Assembly: GCA_037178625.1 (NCBI GenBank)
Contig: CM074131.1
Coordinates: forward strand, 1,612,001-1,676,000
Length of the DNA: 64,000 nucleotides
Direction of reading: 5' to 3'
DNA from: Skeletonema tropicum
Taxonomy: Eukaryota > Bacillariophyta > Thalassiosirophyceae > Thalassiosirales > Thalassiosiraceae
Shown here: in pieces, positions 31,068 to 40,433 of the stretch
Position numbering within the stretch: position 1 is the stretch's first letter
Layout of the letters: each line of letters starts with the position of its first letter
Notes under the pieces: model-generated
What the model saw: only the letters and a program-made list of their open reading frames with translations
Databases searched by the model: none
Told to the model about the DNA's origin: nothing
Program-made: the position numbers and the translations under genes

Positions 31068-33680
31068 GTTTCGTACCTTCGTCGTCAATTCAAAAGCGCA
31101 TGAGCCGCTGAAAGAATCCCAACAAAGTCGGCGGTGATAGTATGCAATCACATTAGCACTGCCCAGACGTTTGGCGTGAGTAGAAGCGAAGATACAATCT
31201 CGTAGCTGATTTGAGAGGTCCAGTAAGGGCTGGCCGGCAGCACCACATCCTACCAAATCGTACTCTATCGTCGTCATTACACGCATGAGTCGCTTCTAGT
31301 GGCCCATTATAGTCGGCGGTGATAGTATGCAAGCACATTAGCACTGCTCAGACGCTTGGCGTGCGTAGAAGCGATGCTACTGTCTCGTAGCTGATCTGAG
31401 AGGTCCAGTGTGGGCTGGCCGGCAGCACCACATCCTACCAAATCGTACCTAGTCGTCGTCATTACACGCATGAGCCGCTTCTAGTGGCCCATTATAGTCG
31501 GCGGTGATAGTATACAAGCGACATTAGCACTGCTCCAGACGTTTGGCGTGCGTAGAAGCGATGCTACTGTCTCGTAGCTGATCTGAGAGGTCCAGTGTGG
31601 GCTGGCCGGCAGCACCACATCCTACCAAATCGTACCTAGTCGTAGTCATTACACGCATGAGCCGCTTCTAGTGGCCCATTATAGTCGGCGGTGATAGTAT
31701 GCAAGCACATTAGCACTGCTCAGACTGTTTGGCGTGCGTAGAAGCGATGCTACTGTCTCGTAGCTGATCTGAGAGGTCCAGTGTGGGCTGGATATGGCCG
31801 GCAGCACCACATCCTCCCAAATCGTACCTATTGTCGTCATTACACGCATGAGCCGCTTCTGGTGGCCCATTGTAGTCAGAAATGGAAGCGCCTAAGCACA
31901 TTAGCACTGCCCAAACGTTTGGCGTAAGTTGAAATGATGCTACTGTCTCGTAGCTGATCTGAGAGGTCTAGTGTGGGCTGGCCGGCAGCACCACATCCTA
32001 CCAAATTGTACCTATCGTCGTCATTAAACGCATGAGCCGCTTCTCTAGTGGCCCATTATAGTCGGCCGTGATAGTATGCAATCACATTAGCACTGCTCCT
32101 CAGACGTTTCGCATGCGTAGAAGCGATGCTACTGTCTCGTTGCTCATGGAGAGGTCCAGTGTGGGCTGGATATGGCCGGCAGCACCACATCCTACCAAAT
32201 CGTACCTCTATCGTAGTCATTACACGCATGAGTCGCTTCTAGTGGCCCATTATAGTAGGCGGTGATAGTATGCATGCACATTAGCACTGCTCAGACGTTT
32301 CGCGTGCGTAGAAGTAGAAGCGATGCTACTGTCTCGTAGCTGATCTGAGAGGTCCAGTGTTTGCTGGCCGGCAGCACTACATCCTCCCAAATCGTACCTA
32401 TCGTAGTCATTACACGCATGAGTCGCTTCTAGTGGCCCATTATAGTCGGTGGTGATAGGATACAAGCACATTAGCACTGCTCAGACGTTTGTCGTGCGTA
32501 CAAGCGATGCTACTGTCTCGTAGCTGATCTGGGAGGTCCAGTGTTGGCTGGCTATGGCCGGCAGCACCAAATCCTACCAAATTGTACCTATTGTCGTCAT
32601 TACACGCATGAGCCGCTTCTGGTGGTCCATTGTAGTTTGGAATGAAAGCGCCTAAGCACATTAGCACTGCCCAAACGTTTGGCGTAAGTTGAAATGATGC
32701 TACTGTCTCGTAGCTGATCTGAGAGGTCTAGTGTGGGTGTGAGCTGGCCAGCAGCACCACATCCTACCACCGTCACTATTGGCGTGAGCCGCATCTCTAG
32801 TGGCCCATTATAGTCGGCCGTGATAGTATGCAATCACATTAGCTCTGCTCCTCAGACGTTTCGCGTGCGTAGAAGCGAAGCTACTGTCTCGTTGCTGATG
32901 GAGAGGTCCAGTGTTTGCTGGCCGGCAGCACTACATCCTACCAAATCGTACCTATCGTCGTCAATAATATGTGCATGAGTCGCTTCTAGTGGCCCATTAT
33001 AGTCGGCGGTGATAGAAAAGAAGCAACACAGCATTGCTCAAACGTTTGGCGTGCGTAGAAGCGATGCTACTGTCTCGTAGCTGATGGAGAGGTCCAGTGT
33101 GGGCTGGATATGGCCGGCAGCACCACATCCTACCAAATCGTACCTCTATCGTAGTCATTACGCGCATTAGCCGCTTCTCTAGTGGCCCATTATAGTCGGG
33201 AATGATAGCATACAAGCACATTAGCGCTTCTCAGACGTTTGGCGTGCGTAGAAGCGATGCTACTGTCGCGTGGCTCATTCGAGAGGTCCAGTGTGCTGGC
33301 CGGCAGCACCACATCCTACCAAATCGTACCTATCGTTGTCATTACACGCATGAGCCGCTATTAGTGGCCCATTACAGTCGGCCTTGATAGCATACAAACA
33401 TATTAGCACTGCTCAGACGTTTGGCGTGCGTAGAAGCGATGCTACTGTCGCGTAGCTGATCTGAGAGGTATAGTGTGGGCTGGCCGGCAGCACCACATCC
33501 TACCAAATCGTACCTATCGTCGTCAATACATGAATTAGCCGCTTCTAGTAGCCCATTTCTTTTTTTTGTTGGTAAAGTAATCAATTGCATTAGCCCTGAT
33601 TAGGCGTTTTGCGGGTTTGGCTGATTTGAGAGGTCCAGTTAGCTCCAGTTTCGGTGTGGGCTGGCCGGCAGCACTACTTT
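31068..33680. repeat. Satellite array, ~187-bp monomer, about 13 full units with 4-monomer higher-order repeat
   Basis: Unit starts (AGTCGGCGGTGATAG or variants) lie at 31126, 31311, 31496, 31683, 31874, 32060, 32254, 32444, 32634, 32812, 33001, 33194 and 33376. A degenerate last unit lies near 33560 and a partial first unit before 31126. Spacing is 178-194 bp. A conserved core is CTGGCCGGCAGCACCACATC. Variant monomers recur every four units: the '...GCGCCTAAGCACATTAGCAC / CGTAAGTTGAAATG' type at 31874 and 32634, each followed by a 'CTCCTCAGACGTTTCGC' type at 32060 and 32812. This is a higher-order period of about 752-760 bp. Short minus-strand frames recur in it but are not maintained across units. 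Confidence 0.92.
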
Positions 33681-34166
33681 TTTCAATTTTGCATTTCTTG
33701 CAGAAATGAGGAATGTACATTTGCTTGGAGTCCCTTAATTTATTTACTCGGAGCGTATTAGCTGTTTGTTTCATATGCTTTCTTTGGAAACAATTCACTT
33801 ACTAGCTTTTAACAAATGCAACGTACCTTGTGAATCCGTGCAATAAGTTTGTTTTATTGTTCCATATGTTTGAGTTTGAACTTGAACAGTATCCCTCGTT
33901 GCCATGTACTGTGAGTTGTCAGGCGACCAAGTCATGTCAAAAACAATCAATAGTTTAAGTTTGTTTTGCTGCAGGAAGTGAAAATGTATTATCTGAGTTA
34001 ACTAGATATTTAGTTTAGTGAACCACTTGTTATTGATTCAGTTTGAACACAAAAGTTGGCTATGAATGTTATCTGCATAAAGCAGCTATTGGATTATACA
34101 TGAATAACAGATTATGAATGTCATTCTTTTGAAATTACAAGATGAGGACTCTACTCATGAACGCCT
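33681..34166. other. Gene-free AT-rich stretch right of the satellite
   Basis: About 490 bp of AT-rich DNA with no supported frame. The first ~100 bp may still contain decayed satellite. Confidence 0.5.
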
Positions 34167-35102
34167 TTATAGTACCCCCGCTAATAAGCGCGCAAGCTTC
34201 TTGTCAGGGTTCATTTGTGCGTCGTCGTCGTCTGCGTCAACCGTAGATTCCACGTTCTTCTCGACGTGTTCACTGGCCAGAAGCGCTTTTTCAGTCTTTG
34301 ATAACACATTTTCATCTCCCTGGGACAATCGCTCGTTCTTCTCGATATAGCTATCAACAACACCAATTGTATTTTTCAAGTCATTGACCTTTTCTGCCAA
34401 CCCAGAGTCAACATCTAGCAATGAGGACGTGAGAGTTTGCAGCGCTACATGCATTGGATTTAATACATCTCTCTCGTTTCCATCTCCAATCTGCTCATTC
34501 ACTCCTTCCTCATCTTCATCGCCACTACTGCTGTTCAAACCGTGTAATTCCATTACATGAGCAATGTCACGTTCTCCAACATTCAAAGCCTTTCTACAAA
34601 CTACTTCACGAGCGGAAATAACACGCACGGCCACCTCCCTTACATCATTCCTACACTTCTTGACTCTTTCCAGTACTTCCTCATCCACAATATCGTCATC
34701 GTCAAAACTGATCTCCTTCTCGTCCTCCTCATCCGAAGAGATTGACTCTCCGTCGGTATCAACATCCTCAACAGGCCGAGTGGACAGAAGCCGCATTTGA
34801 AACGAATCCAAAATTTGCTCCACATCCTCCTCCTCGTCCGCGGGGATAGTAATAGCTTCCAACTGTTGCTTAAGAGAAGCCGCGGTTTGATCCAGACACT
34901 TCATAAAGAATTCTTCCTTTGCGGGGTTAGCATTATTATTTTGATCGGCATGCTTTTCTTTCCATGCAGACTTGGCAACGCTGAGTTGATTGTCGATGGC
35001 GGCGAGGACGAGGCGCCGATCACTTTTGGGGACGTAGGCGCGGATTTCATGCGCCATTGGCTCTACTACCGGGTCTGTGTTCTCAGTGGCTGTGTTGCTC
35101 AT
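34167..35102 (-). CDS. Conserved-looking acidic coiled-coil protein, unrecognised
   Basis: A 311-residue single-exon ORF. It has an N-terminal helical region (SDRRLVLAAIDNQLSVAKSA), an acidic Ser/Asp/Glu linker, a helical pair around DEEVLERVKKCRNDVREVAV, a second acidic break, then heptad-like helices and a C-terminus KKLARLLAGVL. The helix DEEVLERVKKCRNDVREVAVRVISAR loosely resembles the Mis14/NSL1 kinetochore subunit pattern, but this is weak and by eye. No membrane segment, signal peptide or Cys module is present. It is divergent from thioesterase B. Confidence 0.65.
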   Translation of the reverse strand: MSNTATENTDPVVEPMAHEIRAYVPKSDRRLVLAAIDNQLSVAKSAWKEKHADQNNNANPAKEEFFMKCLDQTAASLKQQLEAITIPADEEEDVEQILDSFQMRLLSTRPVEDVDTDGESISSDEEDEKEISFDDDDIVDEEVLERVKKCRNDVREVAVRVISAREVVCRKALNVGERDIAHVMELHGLNSSSGDEDEEGVNEQIGDGNERDVLNPMHVALQTLTSSLLDVDSGLAEKVNDLKNTIGVVDSYIEKNERLSQGDENVLSKTEKALLASEHVEKNVESTVDADDDDAQMNPDKKLARLLAGVL

Positions 35103-35393
35103 GGTTCCTTTGTTATTGGTACGCTGGAGTTGAGTAGTGTCGTTACTTTTTCATCATGGTTGATTGCCTCATTGATTGGCGAGCCAAATTTGGACGTTTT
35201 TTGACGTTACTAATTCAGGGGGCACGCCCCCTTCCACTTGGCGCAAAAGGGGGGACCTTTTATGGAAAGTGAGACACTCCCGACACTGCGCCGACACAAA
35301 ATAAAAGTCAGACGGCGAGAACGGAGACATCAACAACATCAACATCCTATCAACATACAGCAGCTTATTAGTTGGCAGTTGGTTCTGGTACAT

Positions 35394-36300
35394 ATGTTGG
35401 TAAGGCCGCTTCTATTCACCTCCACTGCTATAGCCAGTCGTTCGTTTCCTTTGGCTGCCGCGATGTCAATGTCGTCAACAACATCTGGTAATCAGCAGTG
35501 TGGCGGCAAATCTGCCGTAGTCTTTCTCCATGGACTCGGTGATACCCCAGCTGGCTGGTCGTCTCTGGAACACCAGCTACCTTCCTTAAAACCATCGCTA
35601 GGTCAAGATGTACACTACGTTTTTCCTCCAGCACCCACTATAGGGATTACCATCAACGGTGGTAAGTTTTGTATGTACTGCTTCATATTCACCCTGGAGA
35701 ACAGCCCTGCAATCTCCTGCTAACTTCAATTTCATCTTGTTAAAATGCCGCACTGCCCCATTGTTGTCCCGTTCTACCGTTGGCTCTGTGGGATCAGGAT
35801 TTGAAATGCCTGGCTGGTTTGATCTCTACGATTGGCCTATTGGCATAAGTGCAAAAGATGATACAACTGGAAAGAATAAAGCAGCACAACAAATTGAAGA
35901 GGCAGTGGAAAAGTTAGAGAAAGACTTGGGCATTCCACCAAACAGAGTTGTCGTCGGGGGTTTCTCTCAGGGTGGAGCCGTAGCGCTACTAACAGCATAC
36001 CATCGGAGAAAGGAAGGAAAGGTCCCCTTTGCTGGGTGTGTGTGTTTGTCTGGATGGCTAACAATGAAAGATGACTTGGAGATCACTGATGAAGTGATCA
36101 AGTCTACACCGTTGTTTTGGGGTCATGGTCAAATGGATGATAAAGTTTTGTATGAACAACAGCCACATGGTGTTCAAATTTTAAGAGAGCTGGGCGTGGA
36201 TGTTTCTGACGCTGCTTATCCAATGGGCCATTCTTCGCATCCAAAGGAAATTGAAGCAATGGCAGAGTTTTTGGAACGAGTACTCAAAAAGGATTCCTAA
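35394..36300 (+). CDS. Acyl-protein thioesterase/carboxylesterase (LYPLA family), paralogue B
   Basis: Exons 35394-35661 and 35798-36300, with a 136-bp GTAAGT...TCAG intron at the same position as in paralogue A (after ...INGG). Catalytic features are complete: FLHGLGDTPAGW, nucleophile GGFSQGGAVALL, acid HGQMDDKV and base YPMGHSS. Start ATG 35394 gives MLVRPLLFTSTAIASRSFPL, a short basic/hydrophobic leader that may be a targeting peptide; a later start at 35463-35469 would give a cytosolic form. The mature enzyme is the closest of the three paralogues to canonical APT1/2. The intron is far more similar to that of paralogue A than the exons are. Confidence 0.9.
35662..35797 (+). other. Intron of thioesterase B, conserved with paralogue A
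   Basis: The first ~30 nt (GTAAGTTTTGTATGTACTGC onward) and the block CTGCAATCTCCTGCTAACTT through TTTCATCTT match the paralogue A intron with only a few substitutions. One frame through this intron is entirely open. Confidence 0.75.
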
Positions 36301-36369
36301 TGATCAACTCTAATAATTTACTTAGCCTACATCATGAACATAGATACCAATCCGACCTAGCTATCAGTA

Positions 36370-37947
36370 TTATTCAAGATCATCTAATGCATCAATCCCT
36401 GGTAGTACTTTTCCTTCTAAAAGATCTAGACTCGCTGCGCCCCCCGATGAAACATGACATACCCTTGATGCATGTCCACACATTCTTGCGGCATCGGCAC
36501 TCGCGCCTCCCCCGATGATACTTAGTAGCCCTTCTTGAGTTCCGTCTCCCATTTCTTTTGCAATTGAAAACGATCCAGTGGCATACGTTGGTATCTCAAA
36601 TACGCCCATTGGGCCGTTCCAAACAACAGATTTGCTTTGAGATATGCAAGCCCGATACAATTCAATTGTTCTCGGTCCAATATCAAGTCCCATGTAACCG
36701 CTGGGGATGTGAGATGTTTCAGTGATCAAGGGAGAATCTGTTGCTTCGCAAGATGTATGACAAACGTGATCAACTGGCAGCAACACTTTCACGTTGCATG
36801 CTTTCGCTTTGATTAAAAAGTTTTGTGCCAGTTCATCAATGTTCCTCTTCTCTCCATACTTGTCAATAAACGACTGTCCGGACTCGTTAAAGGAATTTCC
36901 AATTTCATATCCAGCTACCTTCAGAAACGTAAAAGCGATGGCTCCCCCAATTATAAGCGTGTCAATCTTTCGAAGAATGTGCTCAAGCAAGCTAATTTTG
37001 TCTGCCACCTTTGCACCACCGATGATTGCAAGCATTGGACGTGGTGTGTCCCCAAGCAAATCAACATAAGATTCAATTTCTTTCTTCAATAAAAATCCAC
37101 AACACCCGTGGCCAATTATTGCAGGTAATTCAACAGTAGTGGCACTATTTCTTCTGTGAGACGTGCCGAATGCATCACATACGAAATAATCACCGTACGA
37201 AGCCAATCGTTGTGCCATAACAATGCGTTCCGACTCAATGAGAGAGTTTTCGTCACTGTAGAAACGTAAATTTTCCAACAAAAGCACCTGACCAGGTAGT
37301 AATGAGGCAACCATATCCTCTGCATTCATACAATCTTCTGCAAAGTGGACATCGATAGGAGGGCGTGATGGATCTGCGTTTAATAGCTCATCCAACCGTG
37401 TAGCAACAGGCAGCAGAGTAAGCTCATCATGATACCCATCATATTGCCTCAAATGGGGAAATGCACTTTTGTTATCACCATTCTGAAATCTCTTCAACAA
37501 ACTTTTCTTTTCCGCATTTGACAATGAGGCGAACAAATCAGTCTTCCCTGTCCCCTCGACTTCGGACAAATCCGCTGCACTTGTAGCTACAGATGACCAT
37601 CCTAAAATTTTCATCTTGGTCTCCCCACTCAAGAGAGAGAAATAAACAGTATAACCTGCTCCTTTTTCATCTTTCCATATGTTTAGATATCGTCGTCGTT
37701 TGGTGTCATCAGTTTTCAACACACTGTATTTGTGACCAGTTGGTCTTCCCATATGCGACATTAAAATGCAAATTCCACCCTGATCTGTAATACGTCGAAT
37801 TGTGGGTATGGCAGCTCTTATGCGTTGATCCCTTGAGGACATCACCCCATTATTGATTTCTACATTAAAATCTACCCGCAACAGCACGCGTTTGCGACGC
37901 ACGGGCCATATATCATCGACCGATCTCTTGTGTTTTAAGGATGACAT
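36370..37947 (-). CDS. Divergent phosphoglycerate kinase-like protein with ~100-residue insertion
   Basis: PGK normally converts 1,3-bisphosphoglycerate and ADP to 3-phosphoglycerate and ATP. Family motifs: RVLLRVDFNVEI, SHMGRP, LLENLRFY, GGAKVADKISLLEHI, GGAIAFTFLK, VVWNGPMGVFE and GGAASLDLLEGKVLPGI. Differences at key sites: the nucleotide-site GGGD(S/T) is GGGAS (codon GCG), losing the Asp that helps bind Mg-nucleotide; and the STGGGAS loop is SSGGAAS. An insertion of about 100 residues follows SHMGRPTG (about 37740-37440) and contains its own charged helical region. Length is 525 residues against about 400-415. The start is ATG 37947, since the longer frame begins with TTG. No transit peptide is seen. 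The ORF is intact, so this is probably an expressed, specialised or inactive paralogue rather than the glycolytic enzyme. Confidence 0.88.
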   Translation of the reverse strand: MSSLKHKRSVDDIWPVRRKRVLLRVDFNVEINNGVMSSRDQRIRAAIPTIRRITDQGGICILMSHMGRPTGHKYSVLKTDDTKRRRYLNIWKDEKGAGYTVYFSLLSGETKMKILGWSSVATSAADLSEVEGTGKTDLFASLSNAEKKSLLKRFQNGDNKSAFPHLRQYDGYHDELTLLPVATRLDELLNADPSRPPIDVHFAEDCMNAEDMVASLLPGQVLLLENLRFYSDENSLIESERIVMAQRLASYGDYFVCDAFGTSHRRNSATTVELPAIIGHGCCGFLLKKEIESYVDLLGDTPRPMLAIIGGAKVADKISLLEHILRKIDTLIIGGAIAFTFLKVAGYEIGNSFNESGQSFIDKYGEKRNIDELAQNFLIKAKACNVKVLLPVDHVCHTSCEATDSPLITETSHIPSGYMGLDIGPRTIELYRACISQSKSVVWNGPMGVFEIPTYATGSFSIAKEMGDGTQEGLLSIIGGGASADAARMCGHASRVCHVSSGGAASLDLLEGKVLPGIDALDDLE

Positions 37948-38016
37948 GTGCGATGTTTGGTTCTGCCCTTGTGTAGAAGACTCCAACTATCTTACTACTT
38001 CTTAGGTACATATACA

Positions 38017-38290
38017 ATGCAACCTAATGCAACGACCACAGCCGCGCCGGCTCGGGCCGTCAAACTCATTCTTCCTCGAAAAAAGAGGCAGTTGCGATCC
38101 AAGGACACTTTTTAGACGCGGATTCCCAAACTTGACATTGTATGTGGAACTTGGAATCAAGTGCCTTGAGGAGAACGACAAAAAGGCTCTTTTGCACGAA
38201 CTTTTGCATGCACAATTTGCAAAATTGCCGGTCGGTACATCCTCATTGCGAACTTCAAGTAGGCCTAAAGGAAAGCTTCAATTATCGTAA
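38017..38290 (+). CDS. Small hypothetical protein, frame-disrupted, doubtful
   Basis: From ATG 38017 a basic N-terminus (PRKKRQLRSKDTF) reads to a stop at 38113. The next frame continues as RRGFPNLTLYVELGIKCLEE to 38290. Removing one T from the T5 run at 38109-38113 would join them into about 90 residues. No family is recognised. It ends about 100 bp before the Harbinger-like element and may be a truncated gene. Confidence 0.35.
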
Positions 38291-38393
38291 ATTTGAATTT
38301 GTTTTGTTTACTTTCTCTGCATAAAAATGCATAGGATTAACGTTTCATAGAAGCTAAAGAAATAATGACCTGCCGCCGAAAATTCAGAACCTC

Positions 38394-38396
38394 TAA
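38394..38396. repeat. Left TAA target duplication of Harbinger-like element
   Basis: TAA directly precedes the inverted repeat GGCCGATCCTTACGGT. The matching TAA is at 40188-40190. Confidence 0.75.
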
Positions 38397-38643
38397 GGCC
38401 GATCCTTACGGTGAGTCAAAAATATTTTTGTACTCTAGCTACAAGTACAAAATTACTAGGTGCCAATTTTTGAGCCTTACGGTGTTGTGTAGATTTTTTT
38501 CTGGATTTGTTCCACGTCCCACGTCGCACGCGCCAAGACCTCCGACGCCTTCTTCTTCTACATATTTAATATTTACCTCGCCTCGCTCGGCTGCAGCCAC
38601 TTCCATCTTGTGCAACTACAATAGTACACCCTCCGCCACCACC

Positions 38644-38715
38644 ATGTCTTACGCAGCTGCAGCCGATCTGCTTGGTCAGATGAGGGACGATGCAATGTCC
38701 ATTAATGACGCTTGA
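38644..38715 (+). CDS. Short ORF inside the Harbinger-like element, possibly a truncated gene start
   Basis: An ATG after a CACCACC context encodes 23 residues (SYAAAADLLGQMRDDAMSIN) before a stop. The ~150 bp upstream is C-rich with a TATTTAATATTTA patch and looks like a gene promoter. It may be the remaining start of a deleted gene such as a transposase; weakly supported. Confidence 0.25.
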   Translation: MSYAAAADLLGQMRDDAMSINDA

Positions 38716-38779
38716 GTTTAGACTATTTTCGCTCAAAGTTAGTAGAGCACTTCAATATCAAATTCGACAGGAACGAAAT

Positions 38780-38807
38780 CATCTGGCCTCGACGAAGAGG
38801 CCAGATG
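38780..38807. other. Perfect 11-bp stem hairpin
   Basis: CATCTGGCCTC (38780-38790), loop GACGAA, GAGGCCAGATG (38797-38807). It lies between the two convergent frames inside the transposon, so it could act in 3'-end formation; the function is not shown. Confidence 0.55.
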
Positions 38808-38863
38808 CCTAATTAGATCAATAAATTGTAACATTTTTCATATCAATAGGTGCAATTAAGTAT

Positions 38864-39857
38864 TTAGTTTGGTGTATTATTATCGCTTGCATTAATCATT
38901 TCAACATCATCTTCATCCTCCTCCTCATTTGACTCATTCGATGTGCAACTAAGATCAACTTCGTCTGCAGCACGCTTCTTACCACTTAGGCGCTTTCCCA
39001 TTCTAGTTGCCGCTGCTCCTAGCTCCAGGAATTGCTCAGTATGCGCTGATTCATTCTCACTTGTAATGTTATTCAACTTCAACAGCTCTTCTTCAAGTGT
39101 CGCAATTTCTTCCCGTTTTTCAGACAAAGACTGCATTAGTGCCTTTGCTTCTGATTTCATATCAAGAAGCATGTATCGATCAACATCCTTCTGTACACTT
39201 GCTATCCCGTCATGTTTTGACTTGAGAAGTGTACTGAGAAGCGCAATTCGTCCCGCAACTTTCTGCTGGTCCAATTTTCTCATGTTCTGTTCAACCACAG
39301 CAAGATCTTTGTAGCTCGCAGCACCATAAGCAAGACCTCTTCCTTCATTGGAATTTCCAACGTATTTTTAATGCTTCAGCAATCTCAAACCTGGCAAACT
39401 TGAACAACGACGCTCCCCCGATAGTGGAATTTGGATTTGTTTTGGCAGATCGTGCGAGGACATCCATTGTGAGGTTGTCACCATAAATAAGAGGAGAGTT
39501 GCCACGGCGGAAATTTTCATGTAGCACAGTTTCCCAACCTGATTCAGATGACAGGCCGGTGTTATGTACATCTGCCTTCTTCTGTAATACCTTGTAATGA
39601 TTTTTTCCCTTGATGAAGTCTTCAATTTGTGATGACACGTTAGCATCACCATGGAAACGTTTCTTCAATTCTTTTTCTAGAGTACTTCTGTTGTAGGTTG
39701 TTCCTCGGCAGGAATGCAAAGCAAAGGCAGCACATAACCGCTGTATTTCCTTATGACTGCGACTGTCGATTTCAGCTGATGTGCTCTTCTTTGGTGGTGG
39801 CGGTGGTGCCGGTGGTGGTGCCGGTGCAGGCCCGGCTGATACTGCACTTGATGCCAT
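38864..39857 (-). CDS. Transposon-borne basic/coiled-coil protein (possible DNA-binding accessory ORF)
   Basis: About 330 residues. A Pro/Ala-rich N-terminus (GPAPAPPPAPPPPPKKS) is followed by a basic helical region (SHKEIQRLCAAFALHSCRG and LEKELKKRFHGDANVSSQIE), then a GRGLAYGAASYKDLAV-containing segment and a long coiled coil ending in an acidic tail with a basic patch (GKRLSGKKRAADE). The first part ends prematurely; one surplus base in GG at 39350-39351 restores the frame across NEGRGLAYG. Harbinger elements usually carry a Myb-like second ORF that binds the ends; this protein could play that role, but I do not recognise a clear Myb/SANT triplet of Trp residues. It may alternatively be a host gene captured between the inverted repeats. 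Confidence 0.6.
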
Positions 39858-40433
39858 ACTCAATAGCAGCAATAAAAACTAGTTGAAGGAAATGTGGTGA
39901 TGATGGCGAGGCAACTCAATTGATTGTGCAGCCGTAATTTAAATTGATGTCATTGGCAGTAAAGAAATGGAATGAGAAGACGTCGGTTCATCTCGATCAA
40001 CTGTATTATCATCTGTACAATTTATGTACTTGGAATCCAACTAGACAGTTTTCTGGCCTCTTTTTCCCTTTTGTGTAGTTGGGTTGAGGACTAGACAAAA
40101 AAAAGGGGCCCGTAAGGGTCAAAATTTTCTGATTTTATTTTCTACTTCAAGTAAATTGTCATGTGTGACAGACCGTAAGGATCGGCCTAAGTGCGTGAAT
40201 GACTTTTCTTTCTTCCCACTACTGACGGGCCGTGCCTTGTTGTTTAGATAGAGAGTGACTTGTAGGAATGTGGCTTCGTTCGCGGCCAAAGAATTCACGA
40301 AGACATCTCTGTAAACACGACTATTGCCCCTCCTTATTACTCCTAGATTTTAGTTTGTCTCCGTTGCTGGTCATAAGTCAGTCGGTCTACCGGTCCATTA
40401 AAAGTAAGAAGGTTATTGTATAATTTCAGCACA

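Larger units (their letters stand above)
38397..40187. mobile_element. PIF/Harbinger-like DNA transposon, 1.8 kb, no transposase seen
   Basis: The ends are perfect 16-bp inverted repeats (GGCCGATCCTTACGGT; 38397-38412 and 40172-40187), extended by a partly matching GTCA. They are flanked by TAA on both sides. A 3-bp TWA duplication and TIRs starting GG are the PIF/Harbinger hallmark. CCTTACGG recurs inside each end (38475-38482 and, inverted, 40110-40117) at similar spacing (71 and 63 bp), suggesting subterminal protein-binding sites. The only substantial gene inside is the minus-strand coiled-coil protein at 38864-39857. No DDE nuclease is recognisable, so the element is likely non-autonomous or uses an unfamiliar transposase. 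Confidence 0.75.

Noticed and set aside
31068..33680. CRISPR-like array or tandem protein gene
   Set aside because: The whole ~187-bp unit repeats with no unique spacers; frames do not persist because unit lengths are not constant multiples of three.
38365..38715. A 116-codon plus-strand frame at the left end of the Harbinger-like element
   Set aside because: It runs through the TIR and subterminal repeats and has no protein-like pattern; only the short ATG-initiated end is mentioned, with low confidence.
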